Source: Lutjanus erythropterus (Eukaryota; Chordata; Actinopteri; Lutjaniformes; Lutjanidae). From it: a stretch of 64,000 nucleotides of DNA. Under the pieces are notes generated by a model. The model had not been told where the DNA came from. It ran no database searches and was given only the letters and a program-made list of their open reading frames with translations. The position numbers and the translations under genes are program-made. The number at the start of each line of letters is the position of its first letter. Position 1 is the stretch's first letter. This document shows, piece by piece, positions 49,388 to 60,178 of the stretch. The stretch lies in the NCBI GenBank assembly GCA_020091685.1, contig CM034603.1:15896596-15960595 (forward strand), in the 5' to 3' direction.

Positions 49388-49700
49388 ATGGAGGCTCTTG
49401 TAGAAGTTAACATAGATACTGTGATAGCATCACTTAAATCAGACCTGGAGAGTATTTCTTTATTGAAAGAAGAGCAAAGAATGACACTGAAAGCTTTTCT
49501 CCACAGAAAAAAATGTGTTCACTCTTCTCCTGACTGGCAGGAGTTTGATCTGATTGGTTGAAGTTTGCCAATGTTAGACGTGATAGATGGTTCATCCAAT
49601 CAATTACCAAGTGTTTTTTTGTTTTGTTTTTTTTGAAAATGTCTTTTCCAAACAGTTTCTAAGGATGACTTTCAAGATAGTTCTGTGTAACAAACCTGCT
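49388..49700 (+). pseudogene. relic of a RecQ-like helicase start in a dispersed element, copy 2
   Basis: From ATG 49388 the frame reads MEALVEVNIDTVIASLKSDL and continues LESISLLKEEQRMTLKAFLH, matching the N-terminal Q-motif of RecQ-like helicases seen in fish elements. After an A-run (49506-49513) the frame shifts, and the continuation NVFTLLLTG then SLI lies in another frame. The Walker Gly-Lys is lost. The non-coding tail (ATGGTTCATCCAATCA, CCAAGTGTTTTTTTG, CCAAACAGTTTCTAAGGA, GTGTAACAAACC) is shared with copy 1 at 25600, so both descend from one chimeric element. Confidence 0.6.
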
Positions 49701-49879
49701 TTAAAACCTATGCACTTGAACTGTAGAGTCAGAATTAACATGCCATCTATATTATTTTATTGATCTGGGACATGATTTCATTTTATTTATTTCAATCTCA
49801 TTTAAAGGTTGAAGCAAACTATTAACTTTTATTTTTCCATGATTTTGTAACTTTACTTGCCTCGTGTCATCTCTCTGAA

Positions 49880-49975
49880 AGTCCTTAAAATGAATCTGAG
49901 ACAGAAGGGGTGGAAAGTTTCTCCATTTTCAGGGGTCTGAGGGGGAAAATGGTTGGGAACCACTGGTTTAAATAA
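49880..49975. mobile_element. hAT-like terminal fragment
   Basis: The sequence ends in GGTTGGGAACCACTGG, the reverse complement of the CCAGTGGTTCCCAACC terminus of vertebrate hAT-type short elements. The other end is not found. Confidence 0.4.
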
Positions 49976-50898
49976 AGACAAGGTTTGACAAAACTGTTAA
50001 AATCACATCATTTGTAAAAGAAACTGGGATTTATAACAGAGATGAAGTTCAATGAGAGAAAATGACATGTATATTCTTCTCTTACAAAAATTCAAACTTG
50101 CTGCTGCTTTGCTGCCCTTGATGGTTTTATCCTTCACCTAATTTGTTCAAGAACACAAAATCCCACAAGTGACATGAGAAGACTTTGTACTTTATCTTCA
50201 AGCTGTAAAAGCGACTCCGTCATTTTGAGAGTGTCATTGCCATTGTCACCCTCACGATCACGTTATATAATAAAGCGTTTTCCCGCCTGACACCTCCTCA
50301 TCTGTCTTTCCTTTATTCTTAAAGGAGTCATTATATAACTGCTGTGTTCCCTGTCTCTTTGAACTCTTGTCTCTTAGCTGTCACAAGCACTTAAAATGAG
50401 GCCAAAGGTACATTTGAGACTCCTTTATTTTCACACACACATACATACACATGTATGCACACACACACACACCTCTATTTCTGTGTATGAGACAAAGTCT
50501 GTCTTTGCTTCACTTTATTCCATCCAAAGATGTCATTAGTAGTAATATATAAAGAAAAAAGTAAGATAACTGTCACAACTCATGACCCACATGCAGATAA
50601 AGCAGGTGGGCTGCATGATTTTAGTGATTTAAACAGCATAGTTATAATACAAGCGTGCCTTGGACTGGTCACGATTAAGGGCTACTCTAAAATGTGCAGT
50701 TTTATCTTTAAAAAAAGATGTTTATTAGGCACTTAGTTATAGCTATTTGACAGGAGGGTTACAGATAACACATGTTTTTGCACCCCAGGGCTACTTAGGC
50801 AGCTAGCTCCATAGCTAACTGAGCTAACTAGCTAACGCCAGCTACAGATACCAGCAGGGATCCCACGTTAGCAACAAGTAAACCAGCCAAGTCCAAAT

Positions 50899-51277
50899 GG
50901 TACCACTTTACTTGAGGTCAAGGAAATTATTCACGACGCACTCATAATGGTGTCTCGACGGCTGTTGTCAAAACCAAACACATATGACACTTTAATGTGT
51001 TAAAATAGTTTGAGAGATTTAGTTTGATAATGTGAGGTTGTCATAGCAGAGACGTTGACATGTTATGTTATCTTGGACAATATCAAGTCGTCATAACAAA
51101 GACATCTCAAAGCAATGTCAACTTTGCATTAAAAATGACATAACTGACTGTATGACACTTAATGACCCAGTCATAAACATTCTGAAAGACTCCTTCACGT
51201 TCATGACTGCTGTCATGACATGGTTATGAGAGCTTAATGACAATCTTATGAACACCCCTCAAATAAAGTACTACTGG
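50899..51277. mobile_element. MITE with ACTTTA-TTGAGG terminal inverted repeats
   Basis: The left end GGTACCACTTTACTTGAGG is mirrored by the right end CCTCAAATAAAGTACTACTG (complement CAGTAGTACTTTATTTGAGG). The interior is full of GACATGTTATG, CATAACAAAGACAT, AATGACATAACTG and CATGACATGGTTATGAG motifs, as in a common fish short DNA element. No coding capacity. Confidence 0.65.
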
Positions 51278-51279
51278 GC

Positions 51280-54200
51280 AAAGTCATGACTCCCTTACTC
51301 TGCCTCTGATTGGCTAACCCTGTCTAAACCTAACCACACCAATCCAATTCACCAATCAGATCAATCTGTTTTATCCAGTATGTAACTGATAAAGAACCAG
51401 CCTGGCCTCAAAAGCTTTTTATGCAGTAAAAATAACGGCAACATTTCACAATATTACAAGTTATTTAAAGACTGAAAATTACAGCCAACAGCTTTGAATT
51501 CTTTCCCTCTTTTGACCTGTGACATCGCTGTCTTTTGTGGTGTGGTTGTGTGCTTGATGAGCTGCAGGTGGGCTGATATGATTGGCTGACATGAGTGCTA
51601 TTGGTTCCTCCCCTGTTACCACCTGTCCTGTATAATACAGGATTATCCTGTGTTGAAAAATAAATTGCACTGTTGATTAATTAATACAGAATGCAAGTCA
51701 TTCCTTATTTTCAAGCACACTCTACTCTAATGCATAACACAAGTTTCCACATACTTACTTACACAAGAAATAATAAAACCAGAACACTTTCTTGATTTCT
51801 ATATACTATGAAATCAGAATAACGTACATGTTGTCTGTCACTCAACATCATTGTTGCACTGGTTACTGAGACTGAGACACATTTTTTTTCAATGCCGACA
51901 AATACGTTTAACTCAAGTCCATCTATAAGAAGAGAAAACCTGTCCAAACACAAATCTAAAAGGCAGACAGACCACAAATAGATCAGTCCTGTCAGTGAGA
52001 ACAAGTTGAGTGGAGTTATTTTAACAGACCTAACATTTTTCCCAGTGTCTATGATTTGATGTTTGAATCCTTCATGTAACTGATGCAGCTCTCCTTTACT
52101 TGTATTGGCTCTTTATTTCCTTTACATTCATGTTAGGAGTAGCTGAGGACTTTGAAACTGATGCATAAAAATCACAAATTGGTGCATAAAAATTCACTAT
52201 AATGCAGGAAATAAAATGTCTGACATCTTTCTGTCTCATTGGGGAGGACCCCAAGACTTGTGTCCCCATGTCTGGAGTCATTAGCAAGGTGTCCCGTATT
52301 TTTTCACAGTGAAGGTGGCAACCCTACTGAGGATTGTGTGATATACACGTTGCAGGATATCTCAGTCCAGTTAGATGAAGCAGGAACAGTGGCACCTGCA
52401 ATGTTGTACTCAAGCTCCAAATGTTCAACTATAGCACCCCTATGAGGATATGCAAGGTATTACATCATTAGAGAAACATTTTTACACCAGCGTTCTGAAA
52501 ATGTTAACACATGATATGCAATGAACTTCATGCGGTAAAATAGAGTCCTGATGGACTGACTGTCAAGAGCTGAATTGCAGAAGGTTTAATGAAAGTCTGG
52601 TTTGAGGGCTGTGATCACATCTATACAAACTATGAGAGAGAGGCAATGTGAGTGCATTTTCTAATTATCACCATCTACTGTATCATTGCATAAATAAATA
52701 AATCTGCACAGCATTAGCTCAGTGTGACTCAGAAAACTATAAATATGCACATTTACATGCAGCTCTGACATGGAAATCTTTGCAGGACCTCCATGTTCCT
52801 GAATCTTAGTGAACCTTTGCAGGTCTCACTGGGATCAGTTTAAACAACTGAACCCATGGGACGAACAAGCAATTTTTATGCTTTTACCAGAAACATGGGA
52901 GTCTTTGATCCACTGTTTTCAAAGCCTGGCTCTCACGGCTCGTCGTCTGCATCTTGGCGAAGGCCTGAGGAGCTCTGCCAAACACACGGGCCACTGAACT
53001 GCCGAGGGATTTGAATAAATGTTTCTGGAATCACTGCATCCTTGTGTCCTTGTTAAATGAATTAAAAGGAGATGATACGGTAGCGCAGCTTGTTTTGGAT
53101 GTATGATGCAGGGAAAGAACCAAGGACCATAGATAGGAAAGGTTTAGAGTCGCTCTTGGTTGTGCAAATGAAAAGGCAATTAATGTTGCTGGATGAAATT
53201 TTTTTTCGTCAGTCATTACAGTTGCTGCAGATTTTTAAAGTGGGGAAATGTGGCAGTTAGGGACGGTAGCTGTCAGTGAGGTCACTCATGATTTTTCTTT
53301 CAAGAGATTTGAGTTTTTAGCAACATCAGTGTAAGTGGTCTATATTTTATAGGATGATTGCAGCATTTTTACACTTAACTGACAAATCACCTCAGTGTAG
53401 CAGACCACATAACCAAGCAAAATTTCATCTTGCTGTGTTGCTGGGTACCAGAATCGAATTACCTCGAATTCGGGATTCGCGGGAACGTGCTAGAATCTGT
53501 TCTGACATGAAACAAATGAAACTTAAATGAAACTTAATGTGCATATGATGTGTTTTAAGCTAAATGAGCACATTTCAAAGGTTCAGAAGATTAGTATCTA
53601 ATCTAATGACCATATCCAGTTGGACTAAATTAGCCAGTTGTGTCTGTCCACCTCACCTCAGTCAGTTATCAAGATAAGAGATGCTGGAAATGTTTTAAAG
53701 GTTTTCTTTAAAGCAGCAAAAATGATTTTTTTTCTCAACTTTAAGAGTTGTGGCTTTCAAGAGTTGCAGCTGTTTCAATTAAAGGTAATGGGGTCATTTT
53801 TTGTCGCACTGCTCCGTCCTTTGATGCTAATGTCATCTAGAGACCAGTTTTGCTGATTCACAGCATCATAAGAAATACACAGAAACATTAACAATGCTCC
53901 CTCTTTATGCTCACTAAAATAAATACATTAATCTGTGCCAGAGAGGAACAGAGATTCTGCCTCCCATCCACCCTTGCCATTAGCCTGTTGGGCTAATTAC
54001 ATATCATAGACTGCATGTACAGCCTAATAATACATGGAGGTGACGCGATAGCCTGGTAATTTTCACCACTTTAAAACAGTTCAGACGAACAGGCAAGCGC
54101 TACTGTTTGCTGTTCTCTATTCTGGCTGGTAGAAAAATCTAAGAGGAAAGGAAAAGTAGATCATTCTTCTCTTCGTGTTTATTTCCACAACAAACCTATA

Positions 54201-56110
54201 CGCAGCCATGGTTACAACTTTACTGTAGGGAAATTTACCCTGCAGTAAAAGACAAGAGGCACAAGATCATGATTATAAAATAAGGTTTAGTCATAGGTCA
54301 CACCCACCGTTTGGGTTAAAAAAAAATTAAAGGCATGTATGTATACACTGTATTTACAATTGATGCCCCATAGAAACAGAGCAAGGGTTGGGTATCATTC
54401 ATATTTGAACCAACACCGGTACCAATCCTGAAATTTGATACCAGTACCCTATGGTACAGTAACTGTTAGCATTTCAGTCATTAGTTGCAGTTGCAGTTGT
54501 GCCGCCATCGGTTTCCTCCTCTGGTAAAAGATGTCAAGGCCTATCTGTACATCACAATCAAAATTATGTAAAGAAAATTACACTGCTTTCATAGAATCTG
54601 GCACAAAAATACAGTTTCAGTTGAAATTAAATAAACTTAGGCACCACGGATTGTACTGCTTGGCTAAACAGTTCAAATAAGGTCCACGTCATTTTATAAT
54701 CCTTACTGCAGTATCAGGTCATTCACCCTTTGACTGCATTTCTCTTTCAGCAACGCTTCCTGCTTCCTTGTCTTTATTACTCATTAAAAATACAGCAGTT
54801 ATAGCTCGTGTACACGAGCTGCCTGCAGCCACAACCACGAAACACAGCATGATGATGGAGGAGGCCAACTGATATTTTTTCTCAATCAGAAGAGTAATGA
54901 CACAGTCCTGTGAGCTTAAATTAAAGTACTGAAAACTGCAAAACACCAACAGTGTGGTAATAATATGAGCGCATAGTTTCTTTGTGTCTGTTTATGCTGC
55001 TGCCTGCTTGAGTGGTGAGATTTATGATGTATTATGTTGCTGGGACAGTACAGTAGAGTGTTTATATTTTTCTAAACCTCCCTTACTCTGCTGTCTCTGG
55101 CAAAAAAAAAACTTTTAAATGATTAAAAAACAATGAGGAGATGAGGAAAGTGAGTTAGAGAAGTGAACCAGTGACAGGAAGGTCAAAAGTTCAGATGTGG
55201 GAGTGTGGAAAGAAAACATCACATGTATTGAGCATTAGGATCACTCGAGCTGTCAGTGTCATATGGGAGGTGGTATTGTGACAAAAAGTCTCAGAAGATA
55301 GGCCGGTGTGGGCTGGGCTTAAGGCCTCAACACCTTGTTAAGTTGCTGAAAAAAGTAAATCACCAAAAGTATTTCAAAGTCCAAACCAACAACGAAGAAA
55401 AGATCACTGGAGGAAGAGCATCTTCTGCTTTTTAGAGTTTATTAGTCTTTCTAGTGCGACAAAACCAACAAACTCGAGCTGATCACGGGACCAGACTGAT
55501 GAAAAAAGCCTAATACACCTCTCTTTGTACTAGATGGAGACTCTGAGGAGTCTCCTCCTTTCTTCTTTCATTTTGATCCACACTCAAACATACCTGTGTA
55601 TTACTTTACCCTGTCCCCTGGCTTTATTCCATAGCCATGATATAAAAATGTCTACTACCCTTAAGTTCAAGTGGCTTAGTCACCTGTTTATTTAAAAATA
55701 GTGCTGACAAAAACAACCCAGTGGATACATTTCACGGCATCTCTGTTTGGCCTTCACATAAGAAAGGAAGATGGTGACACTGAACAGGGAATGAAATGTG
55801 GACAGAGTGGCAAAAAATATACCACTGCAGTGTATCTGTCAAGTCCTCCTGTCAGCAGCTGTTTTATATTTTATTTCTATCTTTTAAAAGAATGAGGTGC
55901 TCACATTTTATATGATTCAGTAAGTTTAAATAGGAATCAAGTTTATTGGACAAGTGGTGATAGGTGCAAGAATTCGACTGTGGTTCTCAGTAGCCTGTAA
56001 TGTACTTAGACACAGTGCAAAAGACATAAAGCAAAGAGAGCAACTCAGACATACAGCTAAATAAAAGAAAAATAGCTAAACAAGCAGATGCGGTATTACA
56101 TAGCTACAGC
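51280..56110. other. intergenic stretch with small repeat remnants
   Basis: No gene supported. At 54388-54490, GGGTTGGGTATCATTC, ACCGGTACCAATCCTG and GATACCAGTACC resemble the GGGTTGGGTACCGTTC class of fish short elements. Other open frames here are short and have no recognisable domain. Confidence 0.45.
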
Positions 56111-56112
56111 AG

Positions 56113-56230
56113 AGGTGGGACTCAGACATTGTTTTGCAAGTCACAAGTAAGTCTTCAGACTCAAGTCCCATGTCATGAATGACTGACTGTCTTAAAACAT
56201 GAGTTTCATGTCCTCAACAAGTCATAATGT
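56113..56230. mobile_element. short DNA element fragment (GGTGGGACTCAGAC type)
   Basis: AGGTGGGACTCAGACATTGT, GCAAGTCACAAGTAAGTC and CAGACTCAAGTCCCATG correspond to a common fish repeat made of GACTCAAGTC and AAGTCACAAGT motifs. Confidence 0.5.
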
Positions 56231-57704
56231 GCTCTTTACCACATGTAATGCCATTTTAACAACAGAGCCTCAAGTTTAAGTTCTTTGTGAAACTTCAAAT
56301 GCCAAACAAAGTTAAGTTGTTGTGTCTCCATCTGTAATTTTGAACAGTGCATTTTGCATTCTGCAATTCAGTTTTTTCTAAGGGTTATTGTAGGCAACTG
56401 GATTTGATTAGATTCTTGAAGATGTTTCGCCTCTCATCTAAAAGTTGTCCTCTGTTTGAACTGAGAATTTCCTCTGTCCTGTCAAGTTTATAACAACAGT
56501 TTTTAGTTTTCCTACTTAAACGTCCCACTATACTTGCTGCACTGATCACTGTTTGCATAGAAGTGGGAGGTGGATGATTTATGCGTACATGCAGATTTGG
56601 ATGAACTCCCATCAAGCACATTATGCAGCACAAGTTGAATGATCAAAAAGTTGGGATGCAAAAGCACACATTTGTGTAATTGTGGGGGTGCAGCTGTTCC
56701 GTTTACCTATGGTTGTGTTTGTGGTTGGTTGGAGTGAAGTTGGGGGTCTAACAGACCCTGGTAATGAAACCAAGGTGGGAGTGAATGAACCCAATTAAAG
56801 AGTAATGTATATATATAACCCTGTGATGCCTGCTATTTACACAATTGGCCACCCTCTTCAATTTTTGTTTTTATAAAAGCTGCAGTGAAGTCAGGCATTT
56901 TAGGCCACAACAATCCAAAAACAGGCCTGTGACAATCCAGGAGGGACTGTAAAATGACTACCCCAAGCTACCTCGGGGTGGTGTGAAAAGGTCTTTACCG
57001 TATCCTGTATAGGTTATGTTGGTACAACGCTATTCTTAAACACACAACTATAAACATCCTTTTACTTTTAGGAGCACAGGAGGTCAAATACAGTCTCCAC
57101 CTCAAGTTTCTGGTGCTTGTACATCTCCTGGTGCAGGTACGGTACTGGAACAAATAATTCTCTGCATTTTAAAAGCCAGAGGCTGATGAGACCTCTGTCT
57201 AACCGAAATGACAGAAAGGGAGCAGTCAGATACATGAGCACAAAGAACAGAAGATAGGCAGAGAAAGAGCTTTTCAACAATGCTGCTTAATAAATCAAGG
57301 AGGCAGATCAAGGCTGGTTCTGCTATCTTGATGAAGCTGCACTAAAGCAAGCCTGCCAGGGACAATAACATGTTATCTCTCAAGAGTAAGCATGATGGAA
57401 AGATCAGGGTGAGATAGTTACCAATATGTCAGGTTTTGTTCCCTGCCTCTCATTTCCTTTTTAGTTCTCTACTGTTGTGTTTTGCCAAGGTTGTTTGGAG
57501 TTGACTCAGCGCTGAGTATGATATGATGAGTCTGAAGCAAAGGTTGAAAGATTTATAAACCTATAAAAGCTTCACAATTTTCCATCAAGTGCTGTTAGAA
57601 TGTCTGAAATGAATAAAAGATGTGTAGAAAAACATAATAGCCTTTTAACACATGGAATCTACCATATCACTGGGTTAAAATATCTACGTAAGGCAGTGTT
57701 CTGG

Positions 57705-57725
57705 GTTTTTTTTTTTTTTTTTTTT
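57705..57725. repeat. poly-T tract, about 20 bp
   Basis: A homopolymer preceded by CTGGG and followed by GGCAACC. It could be the tail of a reverse-strand retro-insertion, but no element body is recognised. 56230-57960 otherwise contains no gene. Confidence 0.8.
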
Positions 57726-58140
57726 GGCAACCTCAGTTTTCATTCATTCTGTGTTTTACCATTATTGGAAACATTTGGGATGACATAAGTACACAACTCA
57801 ACAAAATCTATAATTCAGCATCATTCGACCACCAGCCAGATGAGCTGGATGCAGCGTTGCAGACCACCCCAGGAGGAGTGAAGGGGAGCACAGACAAGAG
57901 TCATGCTACTCCAGACATACAACAACATTTTTCTTTTTTTTTAACTGATTTTATTTAGAATCAAGGTAATACATTAATCCCATACACTCCTTGACAATAT
58001 TTTCATTTCATTTTTTTGCATTTCAAATAAACAATTACAGTTCTTCAGACCAGAAATTAAAAGATAACAGTGATTCATTTTTACTGTCTCAAATTGAAAT
58101 ATAGAGAGATTAAACAGCATTAGCAAAAAGTATGCTTTTT

Positions 58141-58410
58141 GCGTTGACATCTTGATGATGTGTCCATCTGCGCCACTCTGCGTTGACTTCCTGATGATCC
58201 GTCGATCTGCGCCGCTCTGCGTTGACATCTTGATGATCCGTCGATCTGTGCCGCTCTGCATTGACATCTTGATGATCTGTTGATCTGCGCCGCTCTGCAT
58301 TGACATCTTGATGATCCATTGATCTGAGCTGCTTTGCGTCTACATCTTGTTGAGTTGTCATTCTGCGCTGATCTGCGGTGACTTCCTGCTGAGCCATTGT
58401 GCTGTGCTGG
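58141..58410. repeat. 39-bp minisatellite, about 6.9 units
   Basis: Units start at 58141, 58180, 58219, 58258, 58297 and 58336, plus a partial unit at 58375. All are 39 bp long, with the core GATCTGCGCCGCTCTGCGTT and ATCTTGATGATC. Because 39 is divisible by 3 and the unit lacks stops, frames stay open. On the minus strand one frame gives a 13-residue repeat (ERRRSTDHQDVNA) within 58110-58430. Another gives SGADRRIIKMSTQ (57974-58306). Openness alone therefore does not prove coding. A separate 1.8-unit relative lies at 58616-58694. Confidence 0.8.
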
Positions 58411-58426
58411 TCCATGTTGCAGGCAG

Positions 58427-58699
58427 TCAATCTTTTGATTGTTTTATCTGCTGCAGGTCCAGTCTCCTCTGCCTCTTCCTGCTCGGCCCTTCTTCATCAG
58501 CGGCGGCCTTTCTCTTCCTGCTCCTCTCGCTAACATCCTCCACAGATGAGTTGCGTCTCTCTGGTGGGCCGCTGCTGCTCTCTAAATTAGCACACAACAA
58601 AGTTTCACTTTGATATCTTGATCTGTTGATCTGCGCTGCTCTGCATCTACATCTTGTTGAGTTGTCATTCTGTGCTGATCTGTGGTGATTTTGACAAGA
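58427..58699 (-). pseudogene. open frame with nuclear-localisation-like basic clusters, possible gene relic
   Basis: On the minus strand a 90-codon frame without ATG runs from 58699 to the stop at 58427-58429. Its first third overlaps the 39-bp-type units at 58616-58694. The last part reads ESSSGPPERRNSSVEDVS, then two basic clusters SRKRK and SRKRQRR separated by an acidic ADEEGP, which looks much more protein-like than its surroundings. Unidentified; such N-terminal tails occur on some fish nuclear proteins and Pim-like kinases, but no catalytic domain follows. No start codon or splice context was established. Confidence 0.3.
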
Positions 58700-59216
58700 T
58701 TATTTCTTGTGAATATTTCATCAGGGATGAGTTTTCTGATATCATTAGGAACTTTATATAATTCTCTGTGTTGTGTATTTCTAAAATTTTTATCAGTCGA
58801 ACTGTTACATGCCACAGTGTCTGTGTGGTGTTGTGCTCTCCTGTGCCCAGGTTCTGCCCCTCCCCCCTTGCAGATTGCAGTGATTGGCACCAGGTGCAGC
58901 TGCTCTGCAATCAGGACCTGGTGCTTAAAAGCCTGCAGAGTGCAGCCATTCAGGGCCAGTGGGCCATTCGGCAGGCTACAGTCTGTTAGTCTGTAGTCTA
59001 CTCCTGCAGCAGCAGGTTAGTCTACTCATGGCAGTTGATAAGTGCTTTGCTAGCGCTCCCAGCTAGTGAAGTCACTTGTCTTTGTGTTTCCTGTGCCTTG
59101 TTTACCGCCATGGTTGGCAAGGGCACTCGTTTGGGCGGCCTAATGTGCTTTGCTAGTCCTGCCAGCTAGCAAAGGCACTCGTTGTTTTCTGTGCTTGTGT
59201 TCTTGTTAGCATGAAC

Positions 59217-59488
59217 NNNNNNNNNNNNNNNNNNNNNNNNNNNNNNNNNNNNNNNNNNNNNNNNNNNNNNNNNNNNNNNNNNNNNNNNNNNNNNNNNNNN
59301 NNNNNNNNNNNNNNNNNNNNNNNNNNNNNNNNNNNNNNNNNNNNNNNNNNNNNNNNNNNNNNNNNNNNNNNNNNNNNNNNNNNNNNNNNNNNNNNNNNNN
59401 NNNNNNNNNNNNNNNNNNNNNNNNNNNNNNNNNNNNNNNNNNNNNNNNNNNNNNNNNNNNNNNNNNNNNNNNNNNNNNNNNNNNNNNN
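59217..59488. other. assembly gap (272 N)
   Basis: An unresolved run of N. The two long frames reported across it (59153-59536 minus and 59211-59588 plus) are artefacts. The flanks show that the gap lies inside a transposon insertion. Confidence 1.
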
Positions 59489-59618
59489 ACTCAATGGGCC
59501 AAATTTAAAATGCTTGCGCATTGACTTGCCACTCATGATTAATTGCGTTAATTTTTATAGCGCGTTAATTTGCAGCGTAATTAATTAATCTAATTAACGC
59601 GTTAAACTGACAGCCCTA
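59217..59618. mobile_element. hAT-like insertion with 8-bp target duplication, mostly hidden in the gap
   Basis: GCATGAAC occurs immediately before the gap (59209-59216) and again after the element (59619-59626). The visible right part (59489-59618) contains GCGTTAATTTTTATAGCGCG, TAATTAACGCGTTAAACTG and the end GACAGCCCTA, matching a common teleost short element. An 8-bp duplication is the hAT signature. Element size is about 402 bp if the N count is right. Confidence 0.75.
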
Positions 59619-60178
59619 GCATGAACACTAGCATTCATCTGCTAGCATGGACACTTGTCTTTTGTGTGTGCGTGTGTTTAATTTAGTAGGTTAAGTTAAC
59701 CCTTTTGTTAGTTTAATTAGTTAACTTAATTTGACACATTTGTTAATAAAAGAACCTTTGTTTACATTTTGTCTCAGTTTTCCTTCCTTCCTTTTTCTCC
59801 CGGTTAAATTTATTTAATGTTACACCCCTCATCTCCAATCCCAACTTGAGGGTCGTAACACACACATACTTAGGCTTTTTTTTTTTTTTTACATTAAATT
59901 ATGTGGTTTTTTTTACTTTAAAATAATACAAACTTTAAAAATTACAAATTTCATTTAGTTTTTTTTTTTCACAGAAATAAATGCTCTGAGGTTCTCCTGT
60001 GACCCACCTGTGGGTCAGGATCTAGCGTTTGGTAATGACTCCTATAAAGCACTTGTAGGAGCTGACTGATTCTCAGATGGTGCTGAATGGCTGTTAACAG
60101 CGTCTCCACGGGTCTGTTTCAGGCGTTTGTCTCCCTTTAATAGCAGCCAGTGGTAAAACCCCCCCTGAACCTTCATAG

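Larger units (their letters stand above)
58803..59860 (+). mobile_element. solo-LTR-like segment, interrupted by a DNA element
   Basis: The segment begins TGTTAC and ends GTAACA, the short inverted termini typical of LTRs. It contains a TATA-like TTAAAAG (58925-58931) and a downstream AATAAA (59747-59752), the order expected in U3-R-U5. Removing the hAT-like insertion (59217-59618) leaves about 650 bp. A 9-bp inverted repeat GCACCAGGT/ACCTGGTGC sits at 58887-58924. I could not find a matching target-site duplication, internal retroviral-type coding region or primer-binding site, so the call is tentative. Confidence 0.35.

Noticed and set aside
59153..59588. 127- and 125-codon frames on both strands
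   Set aside because: Mostly made of N; artefacts of the gap.
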